Shown here piece after piece: positions 31,033 through 42,273 of a DNA stretch of 64,000 nucleotides; the first letter of the stretch is position 1; each line of letters begins with the position of its first letter. The notes beneath the pieces are model-generated. The model had not been told where the DNA came from. It made no database searches and saw only the letters and a list, made by a program, of their open reading frames with translations. The position numbers and the translations under genes were made by a program. Where the stretch lies: the NCBI GenBank assembly GCA_015179045.1, contig WHUZ01000111.1:111611-175610 (forward strand). The letters run 5' to 3'. The DNA comes from Kalaharituber pfeilii. Its lineage: Eukaryota; Ascomycota; Pezizomycetes; Pezizales; Pezizaceae.

Positions 31033-31930
31033 CTGAATAGTATATAGATAGCTTCTTACATTCTACTTTGAGAGCTATTGTCCAGAAACAGGAATTTCCT
31101 TTTACAAAATTAATTCGCCGATCTACAGTATTGTCAGCTTTTGGGTAAGTTTTACAAGGATGCATACTAGAATATCTTTGCCAGTTGGTACTAACAGTGA
31201 TAATCATACTTAGATTAAATGCCAACTCCCGCAAACTTGGTTAGCCAATCAAAATTGATTCTTGGATGGTCTGCTAATGACCCCACCTATAATCAATAAT
31301 GGGAAGCTATGACCTCTCATTGCAAAGCGCAATAATATCAAGGAAATACGACAGGCTGGGAGACCAGGATGGGAGGCCTTATTAGTTTATACCATGACAG
31401 TACCTGGGATTCCTGCTTCTGAACTTGAATTGTTGGAACTACTTGTGCAGAATGCTAGACAATGAGAAGCCAAAAAAAGCCAAGAAGATCCGAAGCAGAG
31501 ACCTACAATTGATAGTATAGGCAAACTAATAATGGAAGAGTACGGATGCTGCTGCAGGTGTTATTAGAGCTGCTAATGGAGGAATTGTGGCCCCTCACGT
31601 TGGGCCTCCACCTTAGAGTGTCAGAAACTAGCCTTCGATTGTTGTCTGTATTATTGATCCTGCGGATAACAATTGCTATACTACTACAGATGCTGATCCC
31701 AAACCTCTTGCTATACAACCAGTCCGATAGGGGAAATAAGCCCTTGGGCCACAATAAAGAGTTCATTTTATTTTACAAAGTAAAAGCTTAAAAGAAGTCT
31801 ATAGAGAAGTCAAAAGTAAGATTTCTACTAGATAGACTGTTACAGTAGAGCTATCTATGGCTGCTTAGTTCAGCCTACTACAGGAGTTGTCATCAATCCA
31901 GATATAGACTTAGAACACCTCTGTTACAGA
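31033..31930. other. No recognisable gene
   Basis: Low-complexity to ordinary sequence. A plus-strand stretch near 31330-31460 reads protein-like in pieces, but with stops and no family match. Nothing firm. Confidence 0.35.
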
Positions 31931-32825
31931 TTCACTGCGACCATAGTGTGGACGGCCGGTGGAGCGCGCGAAAAATGTGAAAAATGCAAGCGTATACGAA
32001 ATGCGCATATGCACGGATCACGATCAGTTACCCTGAACTGTACTAAGATCGACCGGGTTCGAGGAATCTCATTTACCCGCCCACTGGCACAGTTTTGGAT
32101 AATGACAAGTATACTTTTGGATAAGCAGCGCTTAAGGGTTATGATTACGTTTTTTGGATAACAATAATTGTGCCGAAGGCATGGCGCTTCAGGAATTACG
32201 CTTTTTGGATAACAACGATCGTGCTAAAGGCACGGCGCTTAAGGAAGCCCCTCTACGTCTCTCTGTTTTTCTGTTGCACTCTCCTGTATATAAAGACTCC
32301 TTTTCCACCCCGTAGTCTAGACCTCTCAAGCAATAAAACATATACTCTCCTGACTATATTCCTTCCTCTACAAGCAGCGTGGTAGAAAGCTGTTTATTTT
32401 CTTTTTCCTTTTTTTTTTCTTATTTGAGAGGTCTAAGAGGATAAAATTAGTATATCTTTTATATAAGAATTAAAGTAAAATTACTACTACTAGAATATTA
32501 TTCTTCTATCCTATATTTAAGGCTCTTTCCAACATATTATATCTATTGAGTATGTAGGTTAAATTACTTATTGCTATAATTCATGAGCTTGAGAGTGCAA
32601 GTTCTAGAATAAATAAGACTTTATTCAGAACTCTAAGGGAACATACATACTTTCAAATTGCATTTAGGAATTTAACATATTCAAACTATTGTTTAGAGAC
32701 ACTTTAGATAGAATGTATATATTTCCAGAAGAGTTCAAAATCTAATGAACGTTTGAGCGGTCAGACCTTGTGTTTACAAAATTGTGAGAAGTACGGCTTT
32801 AGAATGAAGTAAAGTTTTAAATATT
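31931..32825. other. Possible worn LTR region
   Basis: Three imperfect tandem copies of TTTTTGGATAACAA(T/C)(A/G)AT with GGCGCTT(A/C)AGG follow each other at 32090-32250. Then come TGTATATAAAGACTCC (32292), a TATA-like box, and CAATAAAACATATACTC (32330), an A-rich end signal, the order seen in LTR promoters. GAGAGGTCTAAGAGG after it echoes TAGACCTCTCAAG before it. No LTR pair or coding region was found. Confidence 0.3.
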
Positions 32826-32837
32826 CTCTGTCCCACT

Positions 32838-32898
32838 TTTTTTTTTTTTTTTTTTTCTTTCACGTGACCCCGCATGCAGCTGTTCGCCAAGGCAGGGC
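32838..32898 (-). mobile_element. Mini-retroposon B, minus strand
   Basis: T-run, CTTTCACGTGACCCCGCATG, B hairpin to GGCAGGGC. Perfect duplication CTCTGTCCCACT at 32826-32837 and 32899-32910. Confidence 0.93.
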
Positions 32899-32910
32899 CT
32901 CTGTCCCACT

Positions 32911-33672
32911 TGATGTATCAGAAATGTAGTTAAATGTGTCAGCAGCCTCATGCAGTGAAGTCTCATTGCAGATGATGCTGGAGAGCAACACATAGAAGAA
33001 ACTTAGCCCAGGTATTGCCACTATTGTCTGGTACGTTAAAGGGGTGAAGTTAACTTTGTATTGCGCTATGGGGGACCACTTACGTTCCGGGCTAGGTTAA
33101 CATCTTCTTGAATGCCAAGGGAGGTTGTGATGTTACCGCATTTCCCAGCGCGATCCACAAGCGACAGGGTGCAACATGGCGCACACGACAGGGATGCGTT
33201 GTGACATGTTCCCCAGTTTTTTTCCTGTGCGCCCTCTCCGGGTGCATATGGCGATTTTTTCCTTAATCGAGATGAAACTGGACCGAAGATGCTGCAGTCA
33301 TTACAGTACCTCCGCTAGTCGCAAGTAGGCTGGGAAACAAGACCACGTGAAAAGAATTCTTGTTTCTTTCAATTTCCTGCTTTCAACCTTGTGATACAGC
33401 TGTGCGCTGTGGCGCAAGAGGGAATTCTGTTCCGGTAGCTCCGAGTACGTGTGACGCCAATGTGTTGAAAACGTATGTGCGATATTCTAAGAATCGATCT
33501 GCGAAGACCTTGTCTTGCAACATTGATACCAGCCGGAGGTTTGTATTTTTACTTTTTTTTATTTTTTACATCTTTACGGGGATGACTCTAGAGACGGGGA
33601 CGAGAATCGACTGCTAACGCATGCTAAGAAATAGGAGATGAAAAAACAGAAATTAGCATCGTCGCAAGACCT
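32911..33672. other. No recognisable gene
   Basis: A plus-strand frame at 33360-33617 has no recognisable features. No other signal. Confidence 0.35.
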
Positions 33673-33686
33673 CAAGTCCCACAACA

Positions 33687-33925
33687 CCCGGGGGCATGGC
33701 AGCAATAAGAAAACCCCCAAGTGCAGGGAAGGAGAAGGTGATCCACTACAGGGGCTGATGGAGATGATGGAGGAGGACGGAGGGTGACTGCAGTTACATT
33801 TCAGTGTGCCAGTATTTTATTTTCTCTATCTCATTTAGTTCCTGTAGATCACATGTACCTAACACATCGCCATAGCCCACAGGGCGGTAAGCGATAAATG
33901 ATATATATATAAAAAAAAAAAAAAA
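33687..33925 (+). mobile_element. 5'-truncated family A LINE, last codons of ORF2
   Basis: 239 bp starting at the PGGMAAI(R/R)KP tail of ORF2 seen also at 42631, then 3' UTR, A hairpin (ATCGC/GCGAT stem) at 33875, ATATATATAT and an A-run. Perfect duplication AAGTCCCACAACA at 33674-33686 and 33926-33938. Confidence 0.88.
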
Positions 33926-34048
33926 AAGTCCCACAACAGTACAGCACCTTTTCCACCGTCCCTACAAGCCCTCCTAGTACTCTAGGAACGCTCTCAACAC
34001 ATCTGTCCCTTGGTGTCTTCATCCAGCTTGGTTGGGTCTGCCAGTTCT

Positions 34049-34085
34049 ATGCGAGTAATGACATAAAAAAAAAAAAAAAAAAAAA
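34049..34085 (+). mobile_element. Mini-retroposon A, 37 bp
   Basis: ATGCGAGTAATGACAT plus about 21 A: only the 3' arm of the hairpin and tail. Perfect duplication TCTGCCAGTTCT at 34037-34048 and 34086-34097. Confidence 0.88.
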
Positions 34086-34149
34086 TCTGCCAGTTCTGCT
34101 TCATTCAATTGCGCTGCCAGTGGACCGAGAGGACACACAATAGCTTCCA

Positions 34150-34201
34150 CCTCGCCATAGGACATAGGGCGGCATGCGAGTACTGATATAAAAAAAAAAA
34201 A
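34150..34201 (+). mobile_element. Mini-retroposon A (hairpin only)
   Basis: 52 bp, CCTCGCCATAGGACATAGGG to GAGTACTGATATA plus A-run. Perfect duplication AATAGCTTCCA at 34139-34149 and 34202-34212. It lies only 53 bp from the previous insertion. Confidence 0.93.
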
Positions 34202-34251
34202 AATAGCTTCCATATTCAATTGGTGCCGAAATTTCAACGGTCGCGATCGAA

Positions 34252-35205
34252 TTATGAAGAAATGGAATAGTTCCATGGAGGGGACCTAGCAGCAGGAGAG
34301 CTGGCAACCAGAGCACGTGCAAAATCATGTGAAGTAGCAAGAAGGTCGCTAAAGTGGGAGTTGTTGCGAAGGACGTCCAGGGACCAGGATACATATTGCA
34401 TGAGGTATTTCAGGAGCTTGTCTGAGGGCATGTGGGCTGAGGCGGTAGTAGAGGAGGATGGGGCAGCACTAGCAGTGGAGTTGGTTGGATTAACCGCGGA
34501 GAAAGGGAGGTTATCAAATGCGTATGCAACAGTAGACATCACAGCCTCCACTCCTGCCTCTCGAGACATCATCCCCAATTCTGCTAGCAGTGCAGTAAAC
34601 CTAGAGTAGCTGAGACTTCCAAGGGGTATAATGTTGAAGCGGTCGGCAAGGACGTAGAGCTTAGTGTGGCAGAGAAGGGCTGAAGGGCTTTTAGGGTCAG
34701 TGCTGCAGACCGAACAGACAGTCAGAGAGGCCACCAGGAGGGAAATATACAGTCGTTATTTACAATTATAGCTGGGACAGGAAACTCACACTGAATATTC
34801 TTTTGTATATGCCCATTCCATGAATGCCTGCATCGTCTCGTCATCAACGTCACTCAGTTCCATGATGCCCTCGTGCCCCTCTCTCATGTCATTGTTGACA
34901 TGCTTGCTTAGCTCCGGTGAAAGCGACTGTATAAGAGCCTTATGGATGTAGAACTCAGGCCTGCAGGACTCGATTTGCACCTGCTCCGTTGTCACGTCTG
35001 ACACAACGCGATTGTCTTCATGTGACGCCATAGGATTTGTGTTTTTGAGCATGATCTTGAACATTGGAGACCGAAGCAGGTTGGGATCCAGTGTGCGGGT
35101 ACAGTTGACAGGAGCCGTACGTTCAGGTTCAAAGTTCCCTACCGGGAGCGGAGGCCCAAGGAGAAGTTCCTCTTCAGGTATTGGGTCATCGAATATTTCC
35201 GCCAT
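34252..35205 (-). CDS. BTB/POZ-domain protein, copy 3
   Basis: Spliced model: exon 1 35205-34790 (start MAEIFDDPIPEEELLLGPPL), 87-bp intron 34789-34703 (donor GTGAGT, acceptor TCTGCAG), exon 2 34702-34252, giving 288 residues with no internal stop. Contains LRSPMFKIMLKN, RPEFYIHKALIQSLSPELSK, MELSDVDDETMQAFMEWAYT and the helical part ADRFNIIPLGSLSYSRFTAL. It ends ARSPPW plus a few residues where the 60590 copy continues into a Cys-rich domain. It is a diverged paralogue of copies 1 and 2 and lacks their RGG N terminus; an extension upstream of 35205 is possible. BTB domains dimerise; no substrate is implied. Confidence 0.78.
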
Positions 35206-35265
35206 GTACGCAAGTGCCGCTGCTGACAGCGGAACGCTAGGGGCAACGGATTCGATTATTCCCTA

Positions 35266-35540
35266 AATACTATGTATCGGATTGCGCTCAGTAATTTTCT
35301 GCTCAGATAATGCAAATGGAATGGAATCTGCGGAAGTTCAAGAGAGGACCGTAGAGGACGCACTTAGTCTGACTGCGTCTATACCCACTCGTGATGCTCT
35401 GCCGCTTCGGTGCTAGCTTGTATCGCAACAAGGTCTGTCTCAGTTCTGGTTACCGGTGGAAGTGGCCTGAGGGTTACTTACCGGGATAAAGTTTGTTTCC
35501 TTCTTCGGCCAGACGGCCTCTATCGAAACCGTGCGGCTGT
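35266..35540. other. Promoter side of BTB copy 3
   Basis: No feature recognised. Confidence 0.3.
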
Positions 35541-36478
35541 ATTTTTTTATTTTTTTTTTTTTTAATCACATAACCCCGCTTGTAGCACGTGGCCATGGCA
35601 GGGTCCCTGGGCAAGCCCTCATAGCCCGGAGACAGGCTAAAAGAAATTTCTACGTACATGGCCTCATCGCGCCGTCGCCCCCGCTCTTCTAACTTCTAGA
35701 AGTTGACCCCGGAGAAGAGTTTCTCTAAGATGTCATATTCCTCCCCATTCTCCGCCTTTCTCTTCCAATTCTTTCCCACGTCGCTCCACCTCTCAAAACC
35801 TTCTGGACGTTTCTTCTGGTTTCTGCATCGGAAAGCGAGATGCTCCCCCGTTTGCACCTCCCCGCACCTGCACTTATCCGATTCAGCCACCCCTAGCTTC
35901 TTCAACCATATTGCACACCTTCCCCTCTCCAGTCGCAATGCAGTGAAGTTTGATGTCGCCACCCTACTCCACTCCATGACCTTCCCGCCTCCGAACCCCT
36001 CTATCTCTCTCCTCTCTTTCCTCAACGCCTTTATCCTCTGGCGCACCCCACTCCGCCTTCTCATTCCCTGCAATTCCGATGTGAGCCTTAACCCACATCA
36101 GTTTCGCATTCCCCCCTTCCTCTTCCTCCTTGCCACCGCATCCACTACCCTCCTCACATCCTCCGTCTTCCCCTTCCCCTCTCTGCCTGCCTTCTGAATC
36201 GCCATGACGGCAGCTTCTGAATCCAGACAGATCAAGACCGGTACCTCCTCCGGCACACTCTCCAAAGCCCTTCTCACTCCCCTCACCTTCCCGCCGAAAA
36301 CTGTCGCTGTTCTTCCCACCACCTCCGCTACCACTGTTGATCTCCCCCATACACCTGCCCCCACCTTGCTATCCTCGATCTTGCTGCCATCCGAGAAAAG
36401 AACCGCTCTCCCCCTTCCGGCGTCCTCAACCGAGGTCTCCCACTCCTCTCTTCCCCCTTCTTTCTGGACTCTAGGTTA
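35541..36478 (-). mobile_element. 5'-truncated family B LINE
   Basis: T-run, AATCACATAACCCCGCTTGT, B hairpin, extended B 3' UTR, then ORF2 RNase H on the minus strand. It is the sister of the copy at 30368 but reaches further upstream, into the first RNase H motif. No clean target duplication was found. Confidence 0.78.
35696..36450 (-). pseudogene. LINE ORF2 RNase H domain, frameshifted
   Basis: In order on the minus strand: LFSDGSKIEDSKVGAG (first catalytic Asp), CLDSEAAVMAIQKAG (third acidic motif), then a shift near 36110, KLMWVKAHIGIAGNEKA, a deletion of about 45 bp relative to the 30536 copy that removes the DEWAKKG part, and the C-terminal linker and knuckle CRCGEVQTGEHLAFRC to the stop at 35696. 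Three frames are needed to read it, so it is dead. Confidence 0.8.
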
Positions 36479-36585
36479 GTAGTTTCCTGCAAAAATAGGA
36501 CACGTTAGGTGACGTGCCCGGAGGCTGTGGGTTCTACGTCGGTTTTGTTTTTCTCCCTCCATTACTATTGGAGATCGTGGGTTAG

Positions 36586-37164
36586 TTTTTTTTTTTTTTT
36601 TTCATATCAATACTCGCTTGCCGCACAAAGGGCTATGGTGAGGGTCTTTATTAATGAAAGTAATAAAAGAAGAAACAAACAAATCTCCGCTAAATACATG
36701 TGATGCCCGCGGTGACTCTCAGTGGTGCGGGTCTCCCAGAGTGTCAGTACCTATTTCCGTCCCCTATCCCACTCGTACTGGTCCACTCTCAACCAACGTC
36801 CCCCAAGTCTCACTTTTTCCACCTCGATCATCTTCTCCAGGTAAAGCACCACCGAACTGGTCTTCTTTCCCTCTTCAACCAGTCTTGTCTTTGACCTCAG
36901 CCAGCGGATCCCTACCGTCTTGCCTATTTTGTTGCCTGATTCCAGCCACTTTCTCACCTTACCCAAATCCTTCCTTAAGGCGATTCCATGTACGACGATG
37001 CCCTGTACGGGAGTAGAGGCATCGGGAGTGGCGGGTTTCTTCGTGGTGGGCTTTTTTGGGGAGCTGGGGAGTTTGGTGGGGCCCGGGGAGGGACCGGGGT
37101 TCTGTGTGCTCTTGTCTTTCCCCTTTAAGTGACTCTTGAATGCTTCCTCTTGGCTCGGAAGCTT
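36586..37164 (-). mobile_element. 5'-truncated ORF1-only half-LINE nested in an A copy
   Basis: 579 bp: T-run, CATATCAATACTCGCTTGCC, decayed A hairpin, 3' UTR with the CCCGCACCA and CGCGGGC words shared by other half-LINEs, then the C-terminal 138 codons of ORF1 (36751-37164). Perfect 11-bp duplication TCGTGGGTTAG at 36575-36585 and 37165-37175. Confidence 0.9.
36751..37164 (-). pseudogene. ORF1 C-terminal part of half-LINE
   Basis: A Pro/Lys-rich spacer (PSPGPTKLPSSPKKPTTKKP) followed by the conserved ORF1 C-terminal domain VVHGIALRKDLGKVRKWLES, GIRWLRSKTRLVEEGKK, SSVVLYLEK, KVRLGGRWLRVDQYEWDRGR and a stop. No stop or shift within the part present, so the copy is recent; it lacks the N-terminal half through 5' truncation. 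There are no CCHC knuckles and no ORF2 after the stop. Confidence 0.82.
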
Positions 37165-37413
37165 TCGTGGGTTAGTAGGATGCGGAAATTTATTCCACTT
37201 GTCCATTTTTCTTATTTTCATATGTATCTGTAACTAACCTCGGCATAGCCCATAGGGTGGCAAGCGAGTAATGATATTCAAAAAAGAAGGTGACGTGCTT
37301 GTCGCGTTACATAAGTACAAGGTTTCCTGCTAACTATCCTATGTAACGTTGGTTCATACTTATATCTTTACAGGCTGTGACCGCTGTGCTAGGATGGAAG
37401 AAACTGAGGGAAT

Positions 37414-37468
37414 GTTTTTCTTTTTATTATGTCAATACTCATATACCGCCCTGAGGGGACGACGAGAA
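37414..37468 (-). mobile_element. Decayed mini-retroposon A
   Basis: TTTTTCTTTTTATTATGTCAATACTCATATACCGCC..., a diverged A hairpin on the minus strand. No duplication was seen. Confidence 0.45.
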
Positions 37469-37826
37469 ATAATATATAAGAAAGGGAAGGCGGATGGTCC
37501 GAAATGAAGATGGGGCGGGAGGGAGGGAGACTTGACGGCACACATTTGAGGCGTAGTGTCGCATTTTGCTATCATAAGGAGAGTTTCACTGAAGACAATC
37601 TGTGCATCGCCTACTAAGTGGTGTGAATCCCTGGGTAGCTTCGACGCGTAATACCTAGAGCGCCAAAAGAGTAATATATGGGATATAAAGAAAACAACAT
37701 CAGAAAGAAAGAGAAAAGGACCTAGTGCAGCTTGGCACTGCACAATAGATATAAAACAAGCTTTGAGTAGCACCAGCAAGGCCGCTACTTTTAATGTAAA
37801 CATGCGTCAAAAGATTTCCACCGTTC

Positions 37827-40039
37827 TCATACCAGAACTACCTCCACACCCATTGAATTCAGTGCATCTATTTCAACAACCTCGAACGGTAGCCTTACAT
37901 CCTCCCACTTGGCGCCATTGTTATCATCCTCGTTTGCTCCTGTATCCTCCCCCTGTCCACTGGGGGTCCACAACAAAGAAGTCACCTTGTAAAGGCGATA
38001 ACTCTCCTTCTGATTTCCAGCCCTACCCTTAGCTCGCCTACCCTGTACGCTGACTGTACCCCATTCCTGCTCTTCCCAAGGGGAAACTTCACTACATACG
38101 ACCAGTAAACGAGGCTTCCAATGTCGTCCCCGCACTCGATTCACCGGCATGGTGACATCAAGAAGGACGTACCTTCTCTTGGAGTCTAGCGGCACTACCG
38201 GCGAAGCTGGGACCAAATCCAGCCTGATTGCAGGTTCATGCATCATTGCTTCAAACACGTGTCCTGGTCTCGTCAACATATAATGAGCCAGGTGCTGCGT
38301 CGCGTCCTTCTGCTGGAGGTCTCCTGGTACAAAATGCAGCTGACATCCCCGATAGACCTGGCCAATCCTCACCTTCAGTTCACATTCAGCTCCTGCCTCA
38401 CTTTTGTCTTCAGCTGGGAGCTGTTGGACACCTAGTCCCTGAAGGCTGTACGGGGACCTCTACATGGCAACGTCCCACTTCGGGAACCAATGGCTTCCGC
38501 CCCTCACTGAGAAATGTCTGAGCAGTGCCTCCGGCAGCCACGCTTCATATATATGCGACCGGTGAAAGTTCTCGGCACGATAGATATTGTATATCATAAT
38601 CAACCTAATCCATGCAACTTCCAATGATTCTTCCGCCTTATAGACCGGCACAATTCGTGTCCTAGGATCGTAATCTGTCAACAGGAATGCCAGGCCTGCA
38701 ATGCGGTCGAGTGGGTTGGAGGCGGAGCGATTGCTCATTTCACTGAAAAGCTCAAGGGGCATTGGGATTTCGCCGTTCTTGCCATTAGTGAGGAGGGCGA
38801 GTTTTGCGCCTAGGGTCAGACCTGCGGAGTTAATTGGAAATTCCCACGCATTGTTGCCTCCTTCGTCCTGGTCCTCTTGGCATTGTAGCTCTTTCCCCGT
38901 TGCGCACGTATATTGCCCTTCATACCTCCTGACATTCTTTTCTTTACGCTCTATAACGCTACTGTTGATACCACCTAACAAAGTTCGCTGTTGGGGCTTC
39001 GCCTCTTGCAATGTCCACGCTCTCCTAAACCAACTATTATCACTTTCCCACTCTTCCATCCTCGACTGGAGCTTCCTCCCTAACCCACTAAAATATGTAA
39101 CCACTTCCTCTGCACCTCTATACACTGCCCCAATCATTGGCACATCCACCTTCCACTCCTCCAAGCGTCTCCTCTCCCTCAATTCAACTGTATCCTCATC
39201 CCAGAACTTTCGGGCGAGCCTTGGATTAGCTTCTTGACGCAGACAAATGACATCTAACCACGCATACCGCACATTGTGCTTAATAAGGTCCCTCCTTATA
39301 TCCTCAAGGGTTGTACCCCGCGGAACTGGCACAGGCCACAATTGTCGATTTATGTGAGTAAGCACATAGGCTCCTGCACCCACGCATGTGAAACCGGAAT
39401 GGGAAAATTAGTTTTCATGCGCCCGCCACTTTTGATATATCCCCAGGACCAGGGGATCACGGCGTTCGCCGCGACATCCCACACACGCCGTGGACATTGG
39501 CTTTTGAACTCCGAAAGATCCATTGCGCCGTGTCCAAGCTCGTTGTAAATAATTTTCCATGGCATGTCGTCCTCCGCTACAATGCCAGGCCTGAGTTCGC
39601 AATGTATGTCGTAGGAGTCGGGATCGTATAGGGGATGATCTAGGTCCTTGATCGAGCACCCTTGGAACCGAACAAGTGAGCCCACCCATGCGTATACAGT
39701 CCCAAAAGGATGGTCGTGGCGGAGAAAATACTCCATCCAGCGTTGATATTGGCCTTGGAACTTGGGATTCATTGCCTTGATGTTATCAAGAATGTCGCCC
39801 CAGAACAGGCAAAGCTTCTCATCCAATTGACAGCTTCCGAGACCAGAGCACAGTGGGATGCGAGATTCGGCATCAGTGAGGACGATTGCATAGGGGCAGC
39901 GCACGAGGTTGCTTCCGCCAGGCAATATCCAGCTGGAACGTAGACTGGCCAACGTTGAGAGCGGCAACCAAATGGGTTGGTTCTTGGGTCCCCTAAAATT
40001 GAAACGATTACTCACAAGGAGACGCTGTAAACCCTCCAA
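37827..40039 (-). pseudogene. HET-domain (heterokaryon incompatibility) protein, broken
   Basis: About 735 codons on the minus strand. N-terminal part 40039-39352 (VFHC.., LPTLEGLQRLLVSN region) leads to IPVSHAWV at 39385, where one base is missing. The frame resumes as VLTHINRQLWPVPVPRGT and the HET core: IRRDLIKHNVRYAWLDVICL, RLEEWKVDVPMIGAVY, FRRAWTLQEA. An in-frame TAG at 38460-38462 follows FPKWDVAM; the same frame then continues RSPYSLQGLGVQQLPAEDKS to the stop at 37827. HET-domain proteins trigger cell death after fusion of unlike hyphae. Only two lesions over 2.2 kb, so it died recently or one lesion is an assembly error. The start is uncertain: the frame stays open upstream of 40039 to a TGA near 40144, beyond which the 27-bp Gly-Pro repeat lies in the same frame. 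Confidence 0.8.
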
Positions 40040-40232
40040 CGTAGGGAGGGTGAAGTCAACCGGAGGATCTGTGTCAGGGTCTACCCGCGAAGGGGATATC
40101 CACCTGCACTGGCCTGTAAAGCTGTGAGTGACAATTCGGTCTGATCAACCGATAGCTACAGTCTGGCAGTGAAACACGGGTCGGGCACGGATGTGCATTA
40201 CAAGGAATGCCGGCATGGTCAGAGTGTAGCGA

Positions 40233-40335
40233 CAGCCACCGGACGGACCTCTAGGAGCAAAGCCACCGAATGGACCTCCAGGAGCAGAGCCACTGAACGG
40301 ACCTCCAGGAGCAGAGCCACCGGATGGACCTCTAG
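40233..40335 (-). repeat. 27-bp repeat, possible Gly/Pro-rich coding
   Basis: Nearly four copies of a 27-bp unit; on the minus strand it reads GGPFSGSAP-like nonapeptides in the same frame as the HET pseudogene downstream, separated from it by one TGA. It may be a lost N-terminal exon of that gene or unrelated. Confidence 0.7.
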
Positions 40336-40380
40336 ATGAGGCGAGGCAGTGGCTGAGGAATGCCTATAGATAGAACATCG

Positions 40381-40530
40381 TGTTATCATAGCATAGAGAC
40401 AATAGAAGGAAGGTACGCTGGATTGACTATAAGAAGGGCCAGCTAGAGCTGCCCTGTCGAAAGGTCAAGCACCAAGCGTTGTCCTAAGTTACACCCTCAT
40501 ATTTACTACATTATCGTAGAAACCGTAACA
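40381..40530 (+). mobile_element. Solo LTR relic, 150 bp
   Basis: Starts TGTTATCATAGCATAG, ends CGTAGAAACCGTAACA; contains GGTCAAGCACCAAGCGTTGT, shared with 15752 and 58850. TG..CA ends fit an LTR. No 5-bp target duplication was found. Confidence 0.5.
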
Positions 40531-41588
40531 ATCTGCCTCCATGGCGCTTAACTACAGTATGCCTTGGGTCGAGTTGCTACGGTGCACTCGACAAAAGTGA
40601 TGAAACTAACTTCGGGGAAAACACTTGCGCGGTAGCAGAGTGCATGTCAGAACGATAACTGCAACCTGCAAAAAGTGTTTTATAGTTAACGTTAATGTGA
40701 TGACTCATATTGTAGTCTATGGGCAGGAAAATAGCAATTGGGTCCCTCAGCCCATATGCACGTGAACCGCTTAACAAGGATTGATGTTTGATATTATGTG
40801 GGTCTTGGTCCAGTTCCAGTACATCGCTGCGCTGGGCGTCTGCAGACGGGATAAAAATATAATAAGCACTTTGTTGGGGCGGGGTCACCGTAAGCCTCGC
40901 ATACAGGTCACCTGCCAATGGCGACGATAGAACAAGTTACAAAGATTGTGCTAATTCTAAGTCGGGACAACAACCAACGCGTATTATAAAATACGAACTA
41001 CAGGCCGACAAAAATTGCCAAGTTCTACTCAAGACTACAGAACACGTGGACTGCACCTCACGTGAGCGTACTACAGCATTTTTTGAATGCTTCCGATACA
41101 GGCCGCCGCTGCATCTCGCGGACTGTGACATACAGAATACAGAAAGTCCAGGTCTAGAGACTTCCGTGCCATAGTATGCGGGGTTATGTGATTCCCCCCC
41201 CTCCCAAAAAACAAAAAAACAAAAAAACAAAGAAAAGCCTACAGACTGAGGAGCTTTGAGAATCGGGAGATCATATATGACTTTGAAAGTCCCAGGGTCT
41301 TCAACATTATAGAGGTTATGTGACGCAGGCCGCGATCATGAGCTGTGGTCATACTGCATCAGAGAAAGCGGAAGAGGACACTATATTTTGATCCAAAGAG
41401 AACAACAAGGGTACACCGACAACAACCTCCACAGAACGAGTTTTTGGAACGACTTCGCAACTACAATTGGATTACTGACGAACCTTGTAGTTTTCAGTAC
41501 GCTGATTCTGGTGATCAGATTTTTATCCCAAAAAATTTTGTTTTTGCCACGTCAGCCACACATGATGTTCATAGGATAGCAGCCAGCG
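40531..41588. other. No recognisable gene; possible B relic
   Basis: No supported gene. At 41166-41192 TGCCATAGTATGCGGGGTTATGTG looks like the end of a worn B hairpin, followed 20 bp later by an A-rich stretch. At 41415-41470 ACACCGACAACAACCTCCAC and CGACTTCGCAACTACAA resemble the 5' leader of the ORF1-only elements. Confidence 0.4.
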
Positions 41589-41598
41589 ACAACTACTT

Positions 41599-41654
41599 AC
41601 TTTTTTTTTTTTTATTTCATTACTCGCATGCCGCCTTGCAGGCTATGGCGAGGG
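41599..41654 (-). mobile_element. Mini-retroposon A in ORF1-element leader
   Basis: T-run, ATTTCATTACTCGCATGCCG, hairpin to GGCGAGG. Perfect duplication GACAACTACTT at 41588-41598 and 41655-41665. This is almost the same leader position hit at 4451. Confidence 0.93.
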
Positions 41655-42273
41655 GACAACTACTTGGACAGGACGAGTGCTTGGAAGCCAGTCTGTAACC
41701 ACAACGTCCCTCCCAGTAAAGCCTATATAGATCGAAAGTGCTGAGTGCACTGAGTCTTTTCATTCCAAAATATCCACCTCCTCAAGTTTCCCCCTGGGGG
41801 TGAAATTTTGAGGAAAGTTTTCGCTCCCTGCTCCATTGCCAGTACTATTACCCCTGACTCCTTGGCACCCCCAACATGGAATCGACCAATAGATTCATGA
41901 GGTTGGGACCAAAGACAGTGATTCGAGTGCCAAAACTTTTGCCAGGAGTACCTGTCGCGAGGTCCTGCTATTCAAGGTTATTGGGGAACGACTTACTGGA
42001 GTCAATATGACTGCGATACTTGAGGGAGCAGGAGATGTCACTGATCACATAGACGAGTGCATAAAAGACCAAATGACAAGACCAAACTTTGAGCCAACAG
42101 ACAGGTTCCTAAAACAAATTGAATTCGTACACTGGGGCATCGACATTCTGGCTACAACATTGGGAGGGGCAAGATGCGAATACATTGCAGCCCGGCAGTG
42201 AAAAGATAAGGAAAAGGAAAAGGAAATACAAACCGAGCCAGAGACACCATCACGGCGATCATATGCAGCAATC

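Larger units (their letters stand above)
36517..37286 (+). mobile_element. Outer family A LINE 3' end, split
   Basis: A short 5'-truncated A copy, CCGGAGGCTGTGGGTTCTAC to the hairpin at 37239 (CTCGGCATAGCCCATAGGGT) and a TCAAAAAAG tail, with duplication AGGTGACGTGC at 36506-36516 and 37287-37297 or one base either side. It is interrupted by the ORF1-only copy at 36586-37164. Its own sequence is about 180 bp. Confidence 0.72.

Noticed and set aside
38460..38462. Reading the in-frame TAG or TGA codons as recoded amino acids
   Set aside because: Other lesions (frameshift at 39385) and the use of different stop codons in neighbouring pseudogenes make decay the simpler explanation.
38701..39237. 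178-codon plus-strand frame
   Set aside because: Antisense to the HET core; the minus strand carries the recognisable HET motifs.
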